Assembly: GCA_902363125.1 (NCBI GenBank)
Contig: CABIZD010000001.1
Coordinates: 62,001 to 126,000 of the forward strand
Direction of reading: 5' to 3'
From: Coriobacteriaceae bacterium
GTDB lineage: Bacteria > Actinomycetota > Coriobacteriia > Coriobacteriales > Coriobacteriaceae
Length of the DNA stretch: 64,000 bases
The notes under the pieces were generated by a model. The model saw nothing but the letters and a program-made list of their open reading frames with translations. It was not told the origin of the DNA and searched no databases. Each line of letters opens with the position of its first letter. Position 1 is the first letter of the stretch. Below, in pieces: positions 44,527-54,320 of the stretch. Position numbers and translations under genes: made by a program.

Positions 44527-45636
44527 ATGATAAGTACTATAAAATCCAATAAGCCCCGTGTTTTAGTTTCAGGAGTTGGGACACGTTATGGTGGCACTGA
44601 GACCGTAGTGAGCCGCTATATTGGCGCTTTGTCTGATAAATATGCTTTCGACACTATTAGCTCAAGACCATATCAACAAGTCGAGTACTCAATGGGAGAC
44701 AATAGAGTCATCAATATACCGGGGTGGAAACAAAATCCCATTGAACATATAACCAGACTTCGCCGCTTATTTTACGGGCATGGTACTGAATATTGTGCTT
44801 TTTGGCATAATGCAAACTCTTATTGGAATATTGAAACAATTGAGCTTGCGGCTAAGGCGAATATTCCTGTTAGGATTTGTCATTATCATTGTTCACAAGC
44901 ACTGGGTGGGCCAGCGAAAAGGCTTTCCACCTGGGCACTTAGGAAACATGTTGCGGATTTAAGCAACGTTTTACTCGCCTGTTCCCAGGAGGCTGGGGAA
45001 TACGCGTTCCCTGGTCATACTTTTGACATTTTAAATAATGCTTTTGATGTTTCCTTATTTTCATATCAGGAAACAAACCGTCTTTCAGTTCGAGCTGAAC
45101 TTGGTTTAAGGGATAGTTTCGTCATCGGCCATGTTGGACGGCTTTCATCAGTGAAGAATCAGATATTGTTGGTTCGTTCATTACCCGAAATTATTAAATT
45201 TAGAGCTAATGCAATGCTGGTGCTAGTGGGTGAGGGCCCCTCAAAAGAATTGATCATGGAAGAGGCACGATCTCTTGGTGTCGAAAGCCATTTGGTTCTT
45301 ACGGGGCCTCGCATGGATGTAGCCTCTCTTTTGTCCGCATTTGACGTGTTTGCTTTTCCCTCGGTATTCGAAGGGCTCGGCATGGCTGCGGTTGAGGCGC
45401 AAGCAAATGGATTGCCCTGTGTGATTTCTGATCAGGTGCCTCGAGCTGTTGCCGTCTCAGACTCAGTTTGTTTTCTACCTCCAGAAAACCCCTCTTTGTG
45501 GGCTGACACGCTCTGTGCCTTTGATCGTTCTTCCTTTTGCCCCAAACCATATTTAATAAATAGATTCGATATCAATAAAGAGTCATTAAAACTTGCGGAA
45601 TATTTCAAAGGCTCCAAGCCCGGATTCGGTGACTAG
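44527..45636 (+). CDS. Glycosyltransferase family 4 (GT-B), AT-rich
   Basis: A 369-residue GT-B transferase: VLVSGVGTRYGGTETVVSRYI at the N-terminus, IGHVGRLSSVKNQILLVRSLPEII, LVLVGEGPSKELIMEEARSLGV and VFAFPSVFEGLGMAAVEAQANGLP at the C-terminus. The ATG at 44527 has GGGA five to seven bases upstream. From here to about 49.8 kb the sequence is distinctly AT-rich compared with the earlier genes of the locus, which suggests a separately acquired segment. A 98-base gap precedes it. Confidence 0.91.
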   Translation: MISTIKSNKPRVLVSGVGTRYGGTETVVSRYIGALSDKYAFDTISSRPYQQVEYSMGDNRVINIPGWKQNPIEHITRLRRLFYGHGTEYCAFWHNANSYWNIETIELAAKANIPVRICHYHCSQALGGPAKRLSTWALRKHVADLSNVLLACSQEAGEYAFPGHTFDILNNAFDVSLFSYQETNRLSVRAELGLRDSFVIGHVGRLSSVKNQILLVRSLPEIIKFRANAMLVLVGEGPSKELIMEEARSLGVESHLVLTGPRMDVASLLSAFDVFAFPSVFEGLGMAAVEAQANGLPCVISDQVPRAVAVSDSVCFLPPENPSLWADTLCAFDRSSFCPKPYLINRFDINKESLKLAEYFKGSKPGFGD

Positions 45637-45756
45637 GATACATCATCATCCTTAGACCTTCTTGCATTAGAACTAAGCGGCAAATTAAATAATTTTGCAT
45701 CGCATATTATGCCGGACTGTAATTTGAGCAGTTCTTTTTGAAACAGGTGATTTAGA

Positions 45757-46956
45757 TTGTCAAGGTTAAAGGTCGATGAAGCTCTATATTACTTTGCATT
45801 TGCCATCTTCTCTATTCAATGCGCAATCGAACGTACGACATTTACTGAGATTCTTTTCATCCCAATAGATGAATTTACTTCACTTACTCAGGCTCTCATA
45901 GTATTCTCTCTAATCTCGAAATACATCATGCAGAGAGCATCATTTAAATGTTGGGCATTCTCGTTAGCAATTGTTCTTATAAGCTTCATTTCCTGGCGTC
46001 AATCGGGTGAAAGCTCGTTATTTTGGGCTTCTATATTTATAGTCTGTGCAAACAACGTAAGGATCCGACCCCTTGCAAAAATTGCATTAACCGTATCCTT
46101 TGCTACTCTTATTATCACAATATTATCTGCCGGTTTCGGAGTTATCGAGAATAAAGTATTTGTTCGCGGTGGAATCACTCGATATGCCCTGGGATTTAAC
46201 CATCCGAATGCATTAGGCCTATATCTCTTTAATGCCTGCGTTGCTTTTTCCGCGCTTCGCTTCGGCAAGAATCCTGTACCCGATTTCGGTTTAATTGCTG
46301 TTTCTATTTTAATCAATTTAACTTTTGCCGACTCACGAACTTCTGCACTCCTCTTAGTTTTACTGGCAATATTCTTGACCATATTTTTCTTTGTGAGAAC
46401 AGACAGATTGCGTAAAAAGGTATTAACCTATTTCCTTGTGGCAGTATTTATAGTTATTATCGTAAGTGCATACTTAATGATTGCCTATGATCCTTCCAAT
46501 CCCATTCAATTTGAACTTAATAAACTGCTTTCTGGTAGGCTGAGACTTGCAAATGGTTATTTCGAAATGCAGCCGATTACTTTGTTTGGATCAGATTTCT
46601 CCGGCTTACCACCAATCTATTGGGAGAATGGTGTTCCGTCTGCATTCGTTGTGGACAACGCTTGGTGCCACCTATTGCTTAGGTTTGGCTTGATACCAGC
46701 ATTCTGTTTTTTGTTCGGCTATATCGCTATCTTAATCAAGGCTGTACGTCAAGGTTGGTGGAATTCAATCTTCTTCGGGCTTGTCCTGATGAGCATTTAT
46801 GGACTGTGTGAAACGCTTGGTATCCATTTCGAATGCAATTATTTCTTATTCGCTGTTGGAGCTGAACTACTCTATACAAACGTTTTTATGAGCGAAAAGT
46901 CATCAGCGACGGGCCGTTCGTATTCATATTTCGAGATTGGTAACGATTGTGTCTAG
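45757..46956 (+). CDS. Wzy-type polysaccharide polymerase / O-antigen ligase-like membrane protein
   Basis: A 399-residue protein with about 10-12 hydrophobic helices and few conserved residues, as in Wzy polymerases. GFNHPNALGLYLFNACVAF and the following arginine-rich loop (ADSRTSALLLVLLA) match the O-antigen ligase/polymerase pattern. A large loop before the last helices holds GSDFSGLPPIYWENG. The start is TTG, with AGGTGA seven bases upstream. Next to wzx in a transferase locus, polymerisation of repeat units is the likely role. Confidence 0.8.
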   Translation: MSRLKVDEALYYFAFAIFSIQCAIERTTFTEILFIPIDEFTSLTQALIVFSLISKYIMQRASFKCWAFSLAIVLISFISWRQSGESSLFWASIFIVCANNVRIRPLAKIALTVSFATLIITILSAGFGVIENKVFVRGGITRYALGFNHPNALGLYLFNACVAFSALRFGKNPVPDFGLIAVSILINLTFADSRTSALLLVLLAIFLTIFFFVRTDRLRKKVLTYFLVAVFIVIIVSAYLMIAYDPSNPIQFELNKLLSGRLRLANGYFEMQPITLFGSDFSGLPPIYWENGVPSAFVVDNAWCHLLLRFGLIPAFCFLFGYIAILIKAVRQGWWNSIFFGLVLMSIYGLCETLGIHFECNYFLFAVGAELLYTNVFMSEKSSATGRSYSYFEIGNDCV

Positions 46957-48364
46957 CATCAATACCCGCAAGTCGGACATTGTTTGGAATTATATTGGAA
47001 CAATTGTTTCGATGGCGAGCGGCTTCGTACTTCTCCCGCTGCTCATGCATTTCCTTTCTAGCTCTGAACTTGGCCTTTGGTATGTGTATGTAGCATTATC
47101 CAACTTTGCCATGCTATTTGAGTTTGGCTTCAACCCAACTTTTGCTCGAAACATAGTCTATGTGATTAGCGGAGCACGACATTTATCCATTGAAGGCTGC
47201 GACATAAAATCAGTTCAAGAGGGTATCGACTGGCATCTCCTGAACACTGTAATAAAGGCTTCAAAAGTTATATATGCAATACTCGCTGTTGTAGTTTTAG
47301 CTCTGCTCTCGACGATAGGCTCTCTGTACATATCGTTTGTGGCTTCTGGAATGGGTTCGATCGATATTTGGGTCTCCTGGGGTCTATTTTGCGCATCAGT
47401 TTTTCTTAACCTTTATTTTCTATGGTCGATTACTGTTCTTCGCGGATACGGCGATATAGCTGGCGAGAATAAGGCAGTCGTTATCGGAAGAGCGGCTCAG
47501 CTATCCGTTAGCGCCATACTGCTGCTATTGGGTTACGGTCTTGTTGGCGCAGCAATCGGATATCTTGCTAACGCTATACTGCTTAGGCTTTCTGCTGTAG
47601 TCATGCTCAGGAAGCATAAGGAGATCGAGAAGGGGAGACATTCAGACACGATGCCGGTAGAGGCATCGTCGATCCGAGAAATTTTCCTTACTATTTTCCA
47701 TGTAGCATGGCGAGATGGCCTCGTGCAACTTGCGGTATACGCCTCGACCCAAGCCATGAGCATTCTAAGTTCGATTTTTCTTGGGCTAGCCGAGACGGGT
47801 ACATATTCAATCCTTCTTCAGTTTGCAAACGCCATTTATAATTTTGCATCAACGTATCCAAAGTCTTTCTTTCCGGCGATGCAATCTGCTTTCGCAGGGG
47901 GAGACATGGAGAGGCAGAGAGAATATGTCTCCACAGGCATCGTTGGCTACTGGGGTCTTTTCGCTATCGGGACTGCTGGTGTTTACATTTTCGTTCTTCC
48001 CCTGCTACCCCTCTTTAAGCCCAACGTTTCCGTTGATTACGGTCTATTTCTGGGCATGTGTCTCTACCTCGCGCTGCTTCAACAGCATTCAATCTTCTGC
48101 AATTACATAATAAGCATGAATGAAATACCGTATATGTGGGGCTACATCGCTGCGGCGGCACTCGGCACCGTGCTTGTTTGCCTTATGTGCGGTGTCTTCG
48201 ATATGGGCGCTTGGGGAATTGTTCTGGGTCAGGCCTTCTCCCAAATTGTTTACAACAATTGGAAGTGGCCTATGTATCTTTGCAATAAATTAAATATGAC
48301 TTACCGTGGTATCGTTGTTGAAGGCATTCGCAACTGGAAGGGAAAGCTCACGCGGAACAGATGA
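46949..48364 (+). CDS. Wzx-type polysaccharide flippase (MOP superfamily)
   Basis: A 471-residue membrane protein with about 12-14 helices. The N-terminus IVWNYIGTIVSMASGFVLLPLLMHFLSSSELGLWYVYVALSNFAMLFEFGFNPTFARNI is the usual polysaccharide-export flippase pattern (short excerpt: SELGLWYVYVALSNFA). It should move the lipid-linked repeat unit across the membrane. The GTG at 46949 overlaps the wzy stop by eight bases; a TTG twelve bases earlier is possible. AT-rich like its neighbours. Confidence 0.85.
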   Translation: MSSINTRKSDIVWNYIGTIVSMASGFVLLPLLMHFLSSSELGLWYVYVALSNFAMLFEFGFNPTFARNIVYVISGARHLSIEGCDIKSVQEGIDWHLLNTVIKASKVIYAILAVVVLALLSTIGSLYISFVASGMGSIDIWVSWGLFCASVFLNLYFLWSITVLRGYGDIAGENKAVVIGRAAQLSVSAILLLLGYGLVGAAIGYLANAILLRLSAVVMLRKHKEIEKGRHSDTMPVEASSIREIFLTIFHVAWRDGLVQLAVYASTQAMSILSSIFLGLAETGTYSILLQFANAIYNFASTYPKSFFPAMQSAFAGGDMERQREYVSTGIVGYWGLFAIGTAGVYIFVLPLLPLFKPNVSVDYGLFLGMCLYLALLQQHSIFCNYIISMNEIPYMWGYIAAAALGTVLVCLMCGVFDMGAWGIVLGQAFSQIVYNNWKWPMYLCNKLNMTYRGIVVEGIRNWKGKLTRNR

Positions 48365-48690
48365 TAGCCGCATCTCGCCTCATTGTGATTTGCCTATCGT
48401 TGAGGTATATAACTCAAGGCATTAGCCGGTATTCAAATAACTTTATTAACCAGCCTTAAACTAGGGTCTAGTTTGCGACCGTACAGAGTTAGATTTACGA
48501 TTCATGATAGGTGCGCAATACGGCTAACTTCACATCAAACGTTCTGCTAATTTCTCGAAAGCACCCATTTGGTTTGAGTAAGAAGTTTAAGCGAGTTTCT
48601 TTTTTAATCAACAGCAAGCCCGTTAAGCCGTGCCCCGAAAATTGCTTTGTCTTAGGTACAAGAAATATCCGAATAATTAATTAAGGATGA
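48365..48690. other. Non-coding gap between wzx and the acyltransferase remnant
   Basis: About 325 AT-rich bases. No frame, tRNA, hairpin terminator or repeat shared with the rest of the window could be recognised. Confidence 0.6.
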
Positions 48691-49776
48691 ATGGATATAA
48701 CTGTGGCTTCGACTCATAAAACAGCTAAGGTTAACTATCCAAATTTGGATCTCATGAAGTTCTTTCTGGCTTTGCTTGTTGTTGAGATTCATACAAGGCC
48801 ATTGAAGTGCTTTAATTTTGCAGAAACGGTGATTGAAGGGATTGATGTGCTGGCCGTACCCCTCTTTTTTCTCGCGTCCGGCTTTCTTTGTTTTCGAGAT
48901 CTTAACTATGCATCTTTTGGCGTTGCTATTTCCGCTGGCACTGAACGCGTCCGCAATACCATTATTAAATTAATGCGCTTGTATTTGATATGGACTCTTC
49001 TCTATCTTCCCCTCACCATCTTCGGCAATGTGCTTCTCGGTAAAAACCTTCTTCATGGTTCTTTATCCTTCATCCGGGGAACTTTGTTCGTTGGGGAGAA
49101 TTATTATTCGTGGCCTTTATGGTATTTGCTGGCGAGCATCGTTGGTTTCACTCTTGTCTTTATTTGCCTTCATAGGGGATGACGGTTTAAGCACATAATT
49201 CCGTTTTCCTTAATCTTATTACTCCTTGGCTTCGGTATTACTTACGTGCAGGGCCGGGATGGCGCTCCGGTGTATTTAGCGGTTCCGATTAGGATTTATT
49301 GTCGCGTGTTCGGCAGTTCCCGCAACGGTCTGTTTGAAGGGTTTTTCTATATTGCTGTGGGTACAGCACTTGGTTTGAAATGGGATCAACTGAACAGAGT
49401 CCCATTGTTACTTGAATTTGCAGTTGTTGCGCTTGGGCTCGCTGGCACCTATTTGGTGAGCAACGACGCGCATCTGCCATTCTGCGCAATTGCAAGCATT
49501 GGTTTGTTTTTACTATCAGTCCGCAGGTACGGTGTGAACTTGAATTCCTGTGCGCTAGCGCGCCGTATGAGCACAATTATTTATCTTGTGCATATGTATT
49601 TCGTTGTCGTGTTTGTCTACGGAATCTGCGGACAATCAAATCCAGATCTGTATGCGAGTAACATAAATCGCCCGTTGTTGTTTCTTTTTACTCTGAGCGG
49701 TTCAATTATAGTTTCTACCTTAGTAATCGGCGTTTCAAAGAAGATGCCGATAATTAAAGCGACCTTTGGAATTTAA
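48691..49776 (+). pseudogene. Acyltransferase-3 (OafA/WecH-like) gene interrupted by one in-frame TGA
   Basis: The reading frame is the same on both sides of a single TGA at 49180-49182; without it the protein would be 361 residues. The N-terminal part has NLDLMKFFLALLVVEIHT with the catalytic-type His and a helix with FFLASGFLCF. It continues WPLWYLLASIVGF before the stop and resumes with a helix, FEGFFYIAVGTALGL and further helices. The codons around the break are GGA TGA CGG, so one C-to-T change of CGA (Arg) would explain it. The family O-acetylates surface sugars, so this strain may lack one acetyl decoration. Confidence 0.87.
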
Positions 49777-50297
49777 TTAGGGGCATCTCTCATGCTTCCT
49801 CCGCCCGTAGGAAATAGGCGAGCACTTATCTCTTATGAATTCGCTTGGCTGGTACCTACAAAGCTGCTCGTGTAATGCCGTTTCCCAATCAAGTTAATAC
49901 GAGCGAGGCGCAAGCCGCTATGTAGATCGCCCCCCAGCAACGAAGTTCCTAAACTCGAGTGATTCGTTGCTGGGGGGCGATCTAATATTTTCTTTATGAA
50001 GACCGAGAAAGGGATGCCAAACCCCCAGGTAGTCGTATGGCGCTGTAAATGCTGTGACAATCCTCCGTCCAGACGTTGGAGGTCCATTTATCTCGATTTA
50101 TATCGCGACTAAACTAAAATTTTACCGATCTTTAGCGAGAATGGCAAAAGCCAGGAACATATCTGCCCTTGCGGACCGGGTCTCTCTGTCGTCACTGCAC
50201 ATACGCGCGACGCATCCTAGCGAAGCTCACTCAATTCTCAATTCTCAATGCGAAGACATACGTTGCGGAAACTTTTAGAGAGAATAGCCCATAGGCA
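49777..50297. other. Gene-free stretch with one strong palindrome
   Basis: About 520 bases between the convergent acyltransferase remnant and the transglutaminase-like gene. Apart from the 60-bp palindrome at 49924 nothing was recognised. Confidence 0.6.
49924..49983. repeat. 60-bp inverted repeat with 21-bp perfect arms
   Basis: 49924-49944 (contains ATCGCCCCCCAGCAACG) is the exact complement of 49963-49983, with an 18-base loop. AATATTTTCTTT follows on the plus strand, so it can also act as a terminator for the polysaccharide locus. Confidence 0.85.
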
Positions 50298-52058
50298 TTA
50301 ATGCTCATCCCAGGACGCGTAGAGGTGCACGGTTCCCGACCAGGCGCTCCAGCCGGTCTCCCACCCGTCCGGCAGCAGGCGGTAGGAGCAGCCGCCGGGG
50401 AGCCTCCCGTCCTCGAGGGCGACCCAGCCGGCCCTGCCGTCCGGCATGGTCGCCCACCAGGTGTTGTCCCAGTCCCTGTAGGCGCGCCATCCCAGGAACT
50501 TCGCGGAGCCGTTAGAGAACCCGAGCTCCGAGGCGGTCAGCGTCGGCGTCGGGCGACCGTAGGCGACCGGGGTCGACTGGGGCGAGGCGCCCGAGGCGGC
50601 GGCGCTGTGGTAGAAAACCTCATAACCAGTCTTTGGTTGATACGTCACTTCGAAATTCAGCTTTACGTTCAATTTGTTACTTGATGATGTTATTACTTTA
50701 GACGATGCTGAAAGATCAGCCTTGATGGCGTTCGACTTCCATTCCCACAGGCTTATCTTATACGCAATTATTCCGTTTTGAATGCCGCTAATACTGGGCG
50801 GAAAACTTTGGTTGTCAGCGTCTATCGAGAAGCTGGTCTCCTTGGCGTTCAAGTGCTGCTGGATGCGGTCGGCGTAGGCGCTCGCCCATTCGTCGGCCTT
50901 GCCATTTCGCACGAAGTAGTTATCTTTTAGACTGCCAGAACGCGTAGCATAGCTCTCAACAGAATATATCTTCTCGTGCCCCGGATGCGCAATTGCCATT
51001 AGCTCGTCAGTAAGGCAGAAGTAGAGATGACGCTGATCTAGATCACCGTAAAAATTATCAGACGTGTCATCCCAAGTGCAGTCAACCTGATACCATTCGT
51101 CATCGAGCTTGACCGCATTCCACGTGTGCCCATCATAGGCATCGCGGGTTTCGGCGTTTTCTATACCTGCGGCGGAAAGTAGTTTCGCATACGCTGATTC
51201 ATAGGCTTGACACGTCCCAAGCCCCCTCGTAAGAGCGCTTTCTGCCGAAGACCACTTGAGCGAATTGTCGTACTCAAGCTGATCGAGAAGCCAGTCGTGA
51301 AGATAGAGAGCCATTTCGTATTCAGAACCATCTGTCTTTTGCTTGGCCTGCGACACTGCTTTATTGACAATGCTCGCAACGCTGGGATACGCATCATCTG
51401 CAAGCTGGATATACGAGCTGGTGCGCAAGTAGTAAACGCCCGACGCCTTGTCCATGAGGTAAAAGCGGAAGTTATATGATCCGGTAGCCGTCGTTGTGAA
51501 CGTAAAGTCGTGGCTAGCGCACGCGTCGGTGAACTTTGTCCACTCTCCGCGGCTTGGGTCGGCAACCGACTCGTAGGCATACTCATTGGGGTTGGAGTAA
51601 GAGGGCGCATCCATGCGGAAAAGATAGCTGCCACTGCCACCTGTTGCGCTCACGTGGAAAGTCGTTGGCTGTCCAAGTACTGGATCGTTCCATTCGACGG
51701 TGAGGGTGACACTGCCGCTGGTGGCGCTATCGCTGTGCTGATATCCACTTACTGCGGCCTTTGTGGATTGTTCCGAATCAGACGACATGTCGGAAGTTAG
51801 GGAAACCTGAGGTTTCGCCTGGTGTGAAATTGGATTCGCGAGATCTGAATCATTTTCGATGGACTCATTGCCGATCTCGCTTGTATCAATGTCGCCCGTC
51901 ATACTGGCGCCCGAATTGTCCGCTGCGCCAGTATCAAACTGCTCCAAGGTGTTTTCTTGAAGCCGTTCTTCTTCCGCTAAAACCCTTACAGGTATTGCTG
52001 CGCTAAGCATGGATACGCAAAGAACTGCGCAGAGCGAGCGGTAAAAGACTCGTTTCAT
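50298..52058 (-). CDS. Secreted protein with transglutaminase-like cysteine domain
   Basis: A 586-residue protein with a signal peptide (MKRVFYRSLCAVLCVSMLSAAIPVRVLAEE). An acidic Ser-rich linker and a beta-sandwich-like region follow (about 110-210, FRFYLMDKASGVYYLRT). The transglutaminase-like core has GTCQAYESAYAKLLSAAG (Cys), HTWNAVKLDDEWYQVDCTWDD (His and Asp). The last 100 residues end HLYASWDEH, like the edge of a beta-grasp wall repeat. It may process or crosslink surface proteins. The ATG at 52058 (GAGAGG seven bases upstream) gives the signal peptide. The last ~320 bases are GC-rich whereas the rest is AT-rich. Confidence 0.85.
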   Translation of the reverse strand: MKRVFYRSLCAVLCVSMLSAAIPVRVLAEEERLQENTLEQFDTGAADNSGASMTGDIDTSEIGNESIENDSDLANPISHQAKPQVSLTSDMSSDSEQSTKAAVSGYQHSDSATSGSVTLTVEWNDPVLGQPTTFHVSATGGSGSYLFRMDAPSYSNPNEYAYESVADPSRGEWTKFTDACASHDFTFTTTATGSYNFRFYLMDKASGVYYLRTSSYIQLADDAYPSVASIVNKAVSQAKQKTDGSEYEMALYLHDWLLDQLEYDNSLKWSSAESALTRGLGTCQAYESAYAKLLSAAGIENAETRDAYDGHTWNAVKLDDEWYQVDCTWDDTSDNFYGDLDQRHLYFCLTDELMAIAHPGHEKIYSVESYATRSGSLKDNYFVRNGKADEWASAYADRIQQHLNAKETSFSIDADNQSFPPSISGIQNGIIAYKISLWEWKSNAIKADLSASSKVITSSSNKLNVKLNFEVTYQPKTGYEVFYHSAAASGASPQSTPVAYGRPTPTLTASELGFSNGSAKFLGWRAYRDWDNTWWATMPDGRAGWVALEDGRLPGGCSYRLLPDGWETGWSAWSGTVHLYASWDEH

Positions 52059-52301
52059 AGCGGTGCCTCTCGATAAGGTGGGCGCCAAGGCCCGGAGGCG
52101 GCACCAGGCCAGCACTCCGTTTATATGTAAGTGGGGTTAATTTTACGGTAACGTCAGTCAACAACAGCGAACTTTTTGGACAAAGTTGGGGAGGGGAGAG
52201 GGGTGCTTGGGACAGTTTGGCACTGATTGATTTTTCATAATCATGTCTATAAATTTTGATGAACAGTGATATGGAATCATTGTTATTGCTAGGAGCCAAA
52301 C

Positions 52302-53129
52302 ATGGAAGCACCCGCCGTTCTCTATCATTATGCAAGCCTAGATACGCTGGCCTTGATTCTGCATAATCGGACTATCAGGTTCAGCCGGTTAGATAAGGTT
52401 GATGACCCACAAGAACAGCGTTCAGCAGACTCTCAAAATCTTGGAAAAATGAAGCTCGTCAGTTGTTGGACCTCTTCTGATGAGGAGAGCATCCCCATGT
52501 GGCGCGAGTATGCTGGAGCTGAATGTGGAGTAAGAATCCAAATGAAGAGTCATCCGTTTAAGCGGTACTCTGTGTCTACCGAAAGCCTAAGTAAGCTATC
52601 TAGTGACGCAGTTTTGAATACTCCTGGTGACAAGTTTGATGGACTTCAATTGCCGCTCGAAGACTTTTGGGATAAAAAATATCATTTTAAAGAAATGGCC
52701 CGAAGCGTTGAGATGCTTCATGAAGTCCAGTATACGAACGATAAGTCGCTTCTGTTTCCAAAGTTGATCCGTAACTGCGAAAACGGCTGGATAGAAGCCG
52801 ATTTAAACACACTTGGGATTCACAAAGCTACTGCCTGGTCATACCAAAACGAATGGCGATATGTTTTGACGGCAGTTCCTGTGGGCATCGCCTCTGTAAT
52901 CAAGGGTGATGTTGAAGCAGTTAAGAGGGCCACTGAGGTCATACTTGATAGATGCGATCCCGAAATTCCTTCCTTTTACGATTTGATTATCTCAGACGAA
53001 GCATTTTCTTCGATGAAGATCGTCGCTTCCCCAAAGATGACGCCGGGGAACCGATTAATTTTGGATGCGTTGGTGCAGAAATACGCACCGGGCGTTGAGG
53101 TTACAGAGAGCGCGATTGAGCTTTCTTAA
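52302..53129 (+). CDS. DUF2971-family protein
   Basis: A 275-residue protein. VLYHYASLDTLALILHNRTIRFSRLDKVDDPQE at the start (excerpt: TIRFSRLDKVDDPQE), then SCWTSSDEESIPMWREYA and CGVRIQMKS, match the DUF2971 pattern; WSYQNEWRYV is the conserved later block. The function is not established. Members often sit in variable islands beside defence genes, as here. The ATG has TAGGAG seven bases upstream. Cytosolic by sequence. Confidence 0.8.
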   Translation: MEAPAVLYHYASLDTLALILHNRTIRFSRLDKVDDPQEQRSADSQNLGKMKLVSCWTSSDEESIPMWREYAGAECGVRIQMKSHPFKRYSVSTESLSKLSSDAVLNTPGDKFDGLQLPLEDFWDKKYHFKEMARSVEMLHEVQYTNDKSLLFPKLIRNCENGWIEADLNTLGIHKATAWSYQNEWRYVLTAVPVGIASVIKGDVEAVKRATEVILDRCDPEIPSFYDLIISDEAFSSMKIVASPKMTPGNRLILDALVQKYAPGVEVTESAIELS

Positions 53130-53369
53130 ATAGACGGTAACGTGAAGCCGAAAGTCCCCATGTGTTGCCCCTGCGACTTCATAGTGGGGAAGATGATGCT
53201 CTTCAATTCCAAAGTACAAAAGGTCAGATCGTACCCTCAGATTGCTCTAGAAGTACCTAGTAATAGTGATTATCGGCAATATGGGAGGGGCCTATGAGCA
53301 GCTGCTGATGCATCCCATCGTATTAAAACCAATTTGTTACTTCTTGGGGTACAAAAATGAGCAGGCTAC

Positions 53370-54320
53370 ATGAGGAAAATTGGCAAACTAGATGAATGCG
53401 AAAAGGCTAAGATGGAATCAGCATTTAATTTCGTCTGTGGAAGAGTTCGCTTGCTAAAACAAATTATTCATATAGTTACATGGTCGCTTGTAAAAAAGTC
53501 TTTTAAATGGTCGTTTGCAATCATTGGTGCAATTTCGACGATTATGGGAGTTGCGGGCGTGTCTCTCATCGACCTGCTTCCGAAAGATTCGGGATGCCCG
53601 TTTAGGCTCTTTGTGCTCGTCATCCTATTTGTCTTACTGGCCTTCTTCGCAGCGATCGTCACATACCATCACAATAAAGACGGAGTCCATTTGGTTATTA
53701 ACGGAATGGACGTAGACATTGTGGTCGACGACCTTTTTTGTACTGAGGGCGTTAAGGTCATTCCGTTCAATGAATATTTCGACATTAAGGTTGACGACAG
53801 GGTTATTTCAAAAAATTCCCTTAACGGCATTTTTATTGAGAAGTATGCCGACCGGAACGCTCTCAAGCAGGCTGTCGAAGAAAGGCAACCGAGTTTGCTG
53901 AAACCCTATAAGGCTGGGGATGGCCGAATTTGCTATCCTCTCGGCACTATTAAGGATTGCGACGGATTCGCCATGCTCGCCTTCACCCATATGGATGAAG
54001 TGAATCGTGCTTATCTTCGTCGTGGTCAGTATGAGGAATGCTTGCTCAATATGTGGGACGAGCTCGATCGGATGTATGCAGGCAGGCGAATCGTACTTCC
54101 GTTGTTGGGGTCTGGAATAACAAGGTTCGAAAACGGAAAACCCTCAGAGGATGATCTTCTTCGTTGCATGCTTTGCACACTGAGGGCTTCGAAGCATCAT
54201 TTTAAGGAAGGCGTTGTTGTCGTGTTAACGAAGAAGACCGCTGCACGCATGAGGTTATTCGAGGTTAACGGTTATGCAGAGGCCTGGAACAATAGGATTG
54301 GAGAGAAAGATGGTTTATAG
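53370..54320 (+). CDS. thsA: ThsA of a type II Thoeris system (two transmembrane helices plus macro-like domain)
   Basis: A 316-residue protein. Two hydrophobic helices lie near residues 50-72 (FAIIGAISTIMGVAGVSLI) and 78-102 (FRLFVLVILFVLLAFFAAIV). A cytosolic macro/DUF6430-like domain follows, with VDIVVDDLFCTEGVKVIPFNEYF, NSLNGIFIEKY, YPLGTI and the ligand loop VLPLLGSGITRF. This layout is that of type II Thoeris ThsA, a membrane effector proposed to be triggered by a nucleotide signal made by the TIR protein ThsB. The TIR gene follows with an 11-base overlap. A later ATG at 53412 has a better ribosome site (AAAAGG) and may be the true start. Confidence 0.82.
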   Translation: MRKIGKLDECEKAKMESAFNFVCGRVRLLKQIIHIVTWSLVKKSFKWSFAIIGAISTIMGVAGVSLIDLLPKDSGCPFRLFVLVILFVLLAFFAAIVTYHHNKDGVHLVINGMDVDIVVDDLFCTEGVKVIPFNEYFDIKVDDRVISKNSLNGIFIEKYADRNALKQAVEERQPSLLKPYKAGDGRICYPLGTIKDCDGFAMLAFTHMDEVNRAYLRRGQYEECLLNMWDELDRMYAGRRIVLPLLGSGITRFENGKPSEDDLLRCMLCTLRASKHHFKEGVVVVLTKKTAARMRLFEVNGYAEAWNNRIGEKDGL

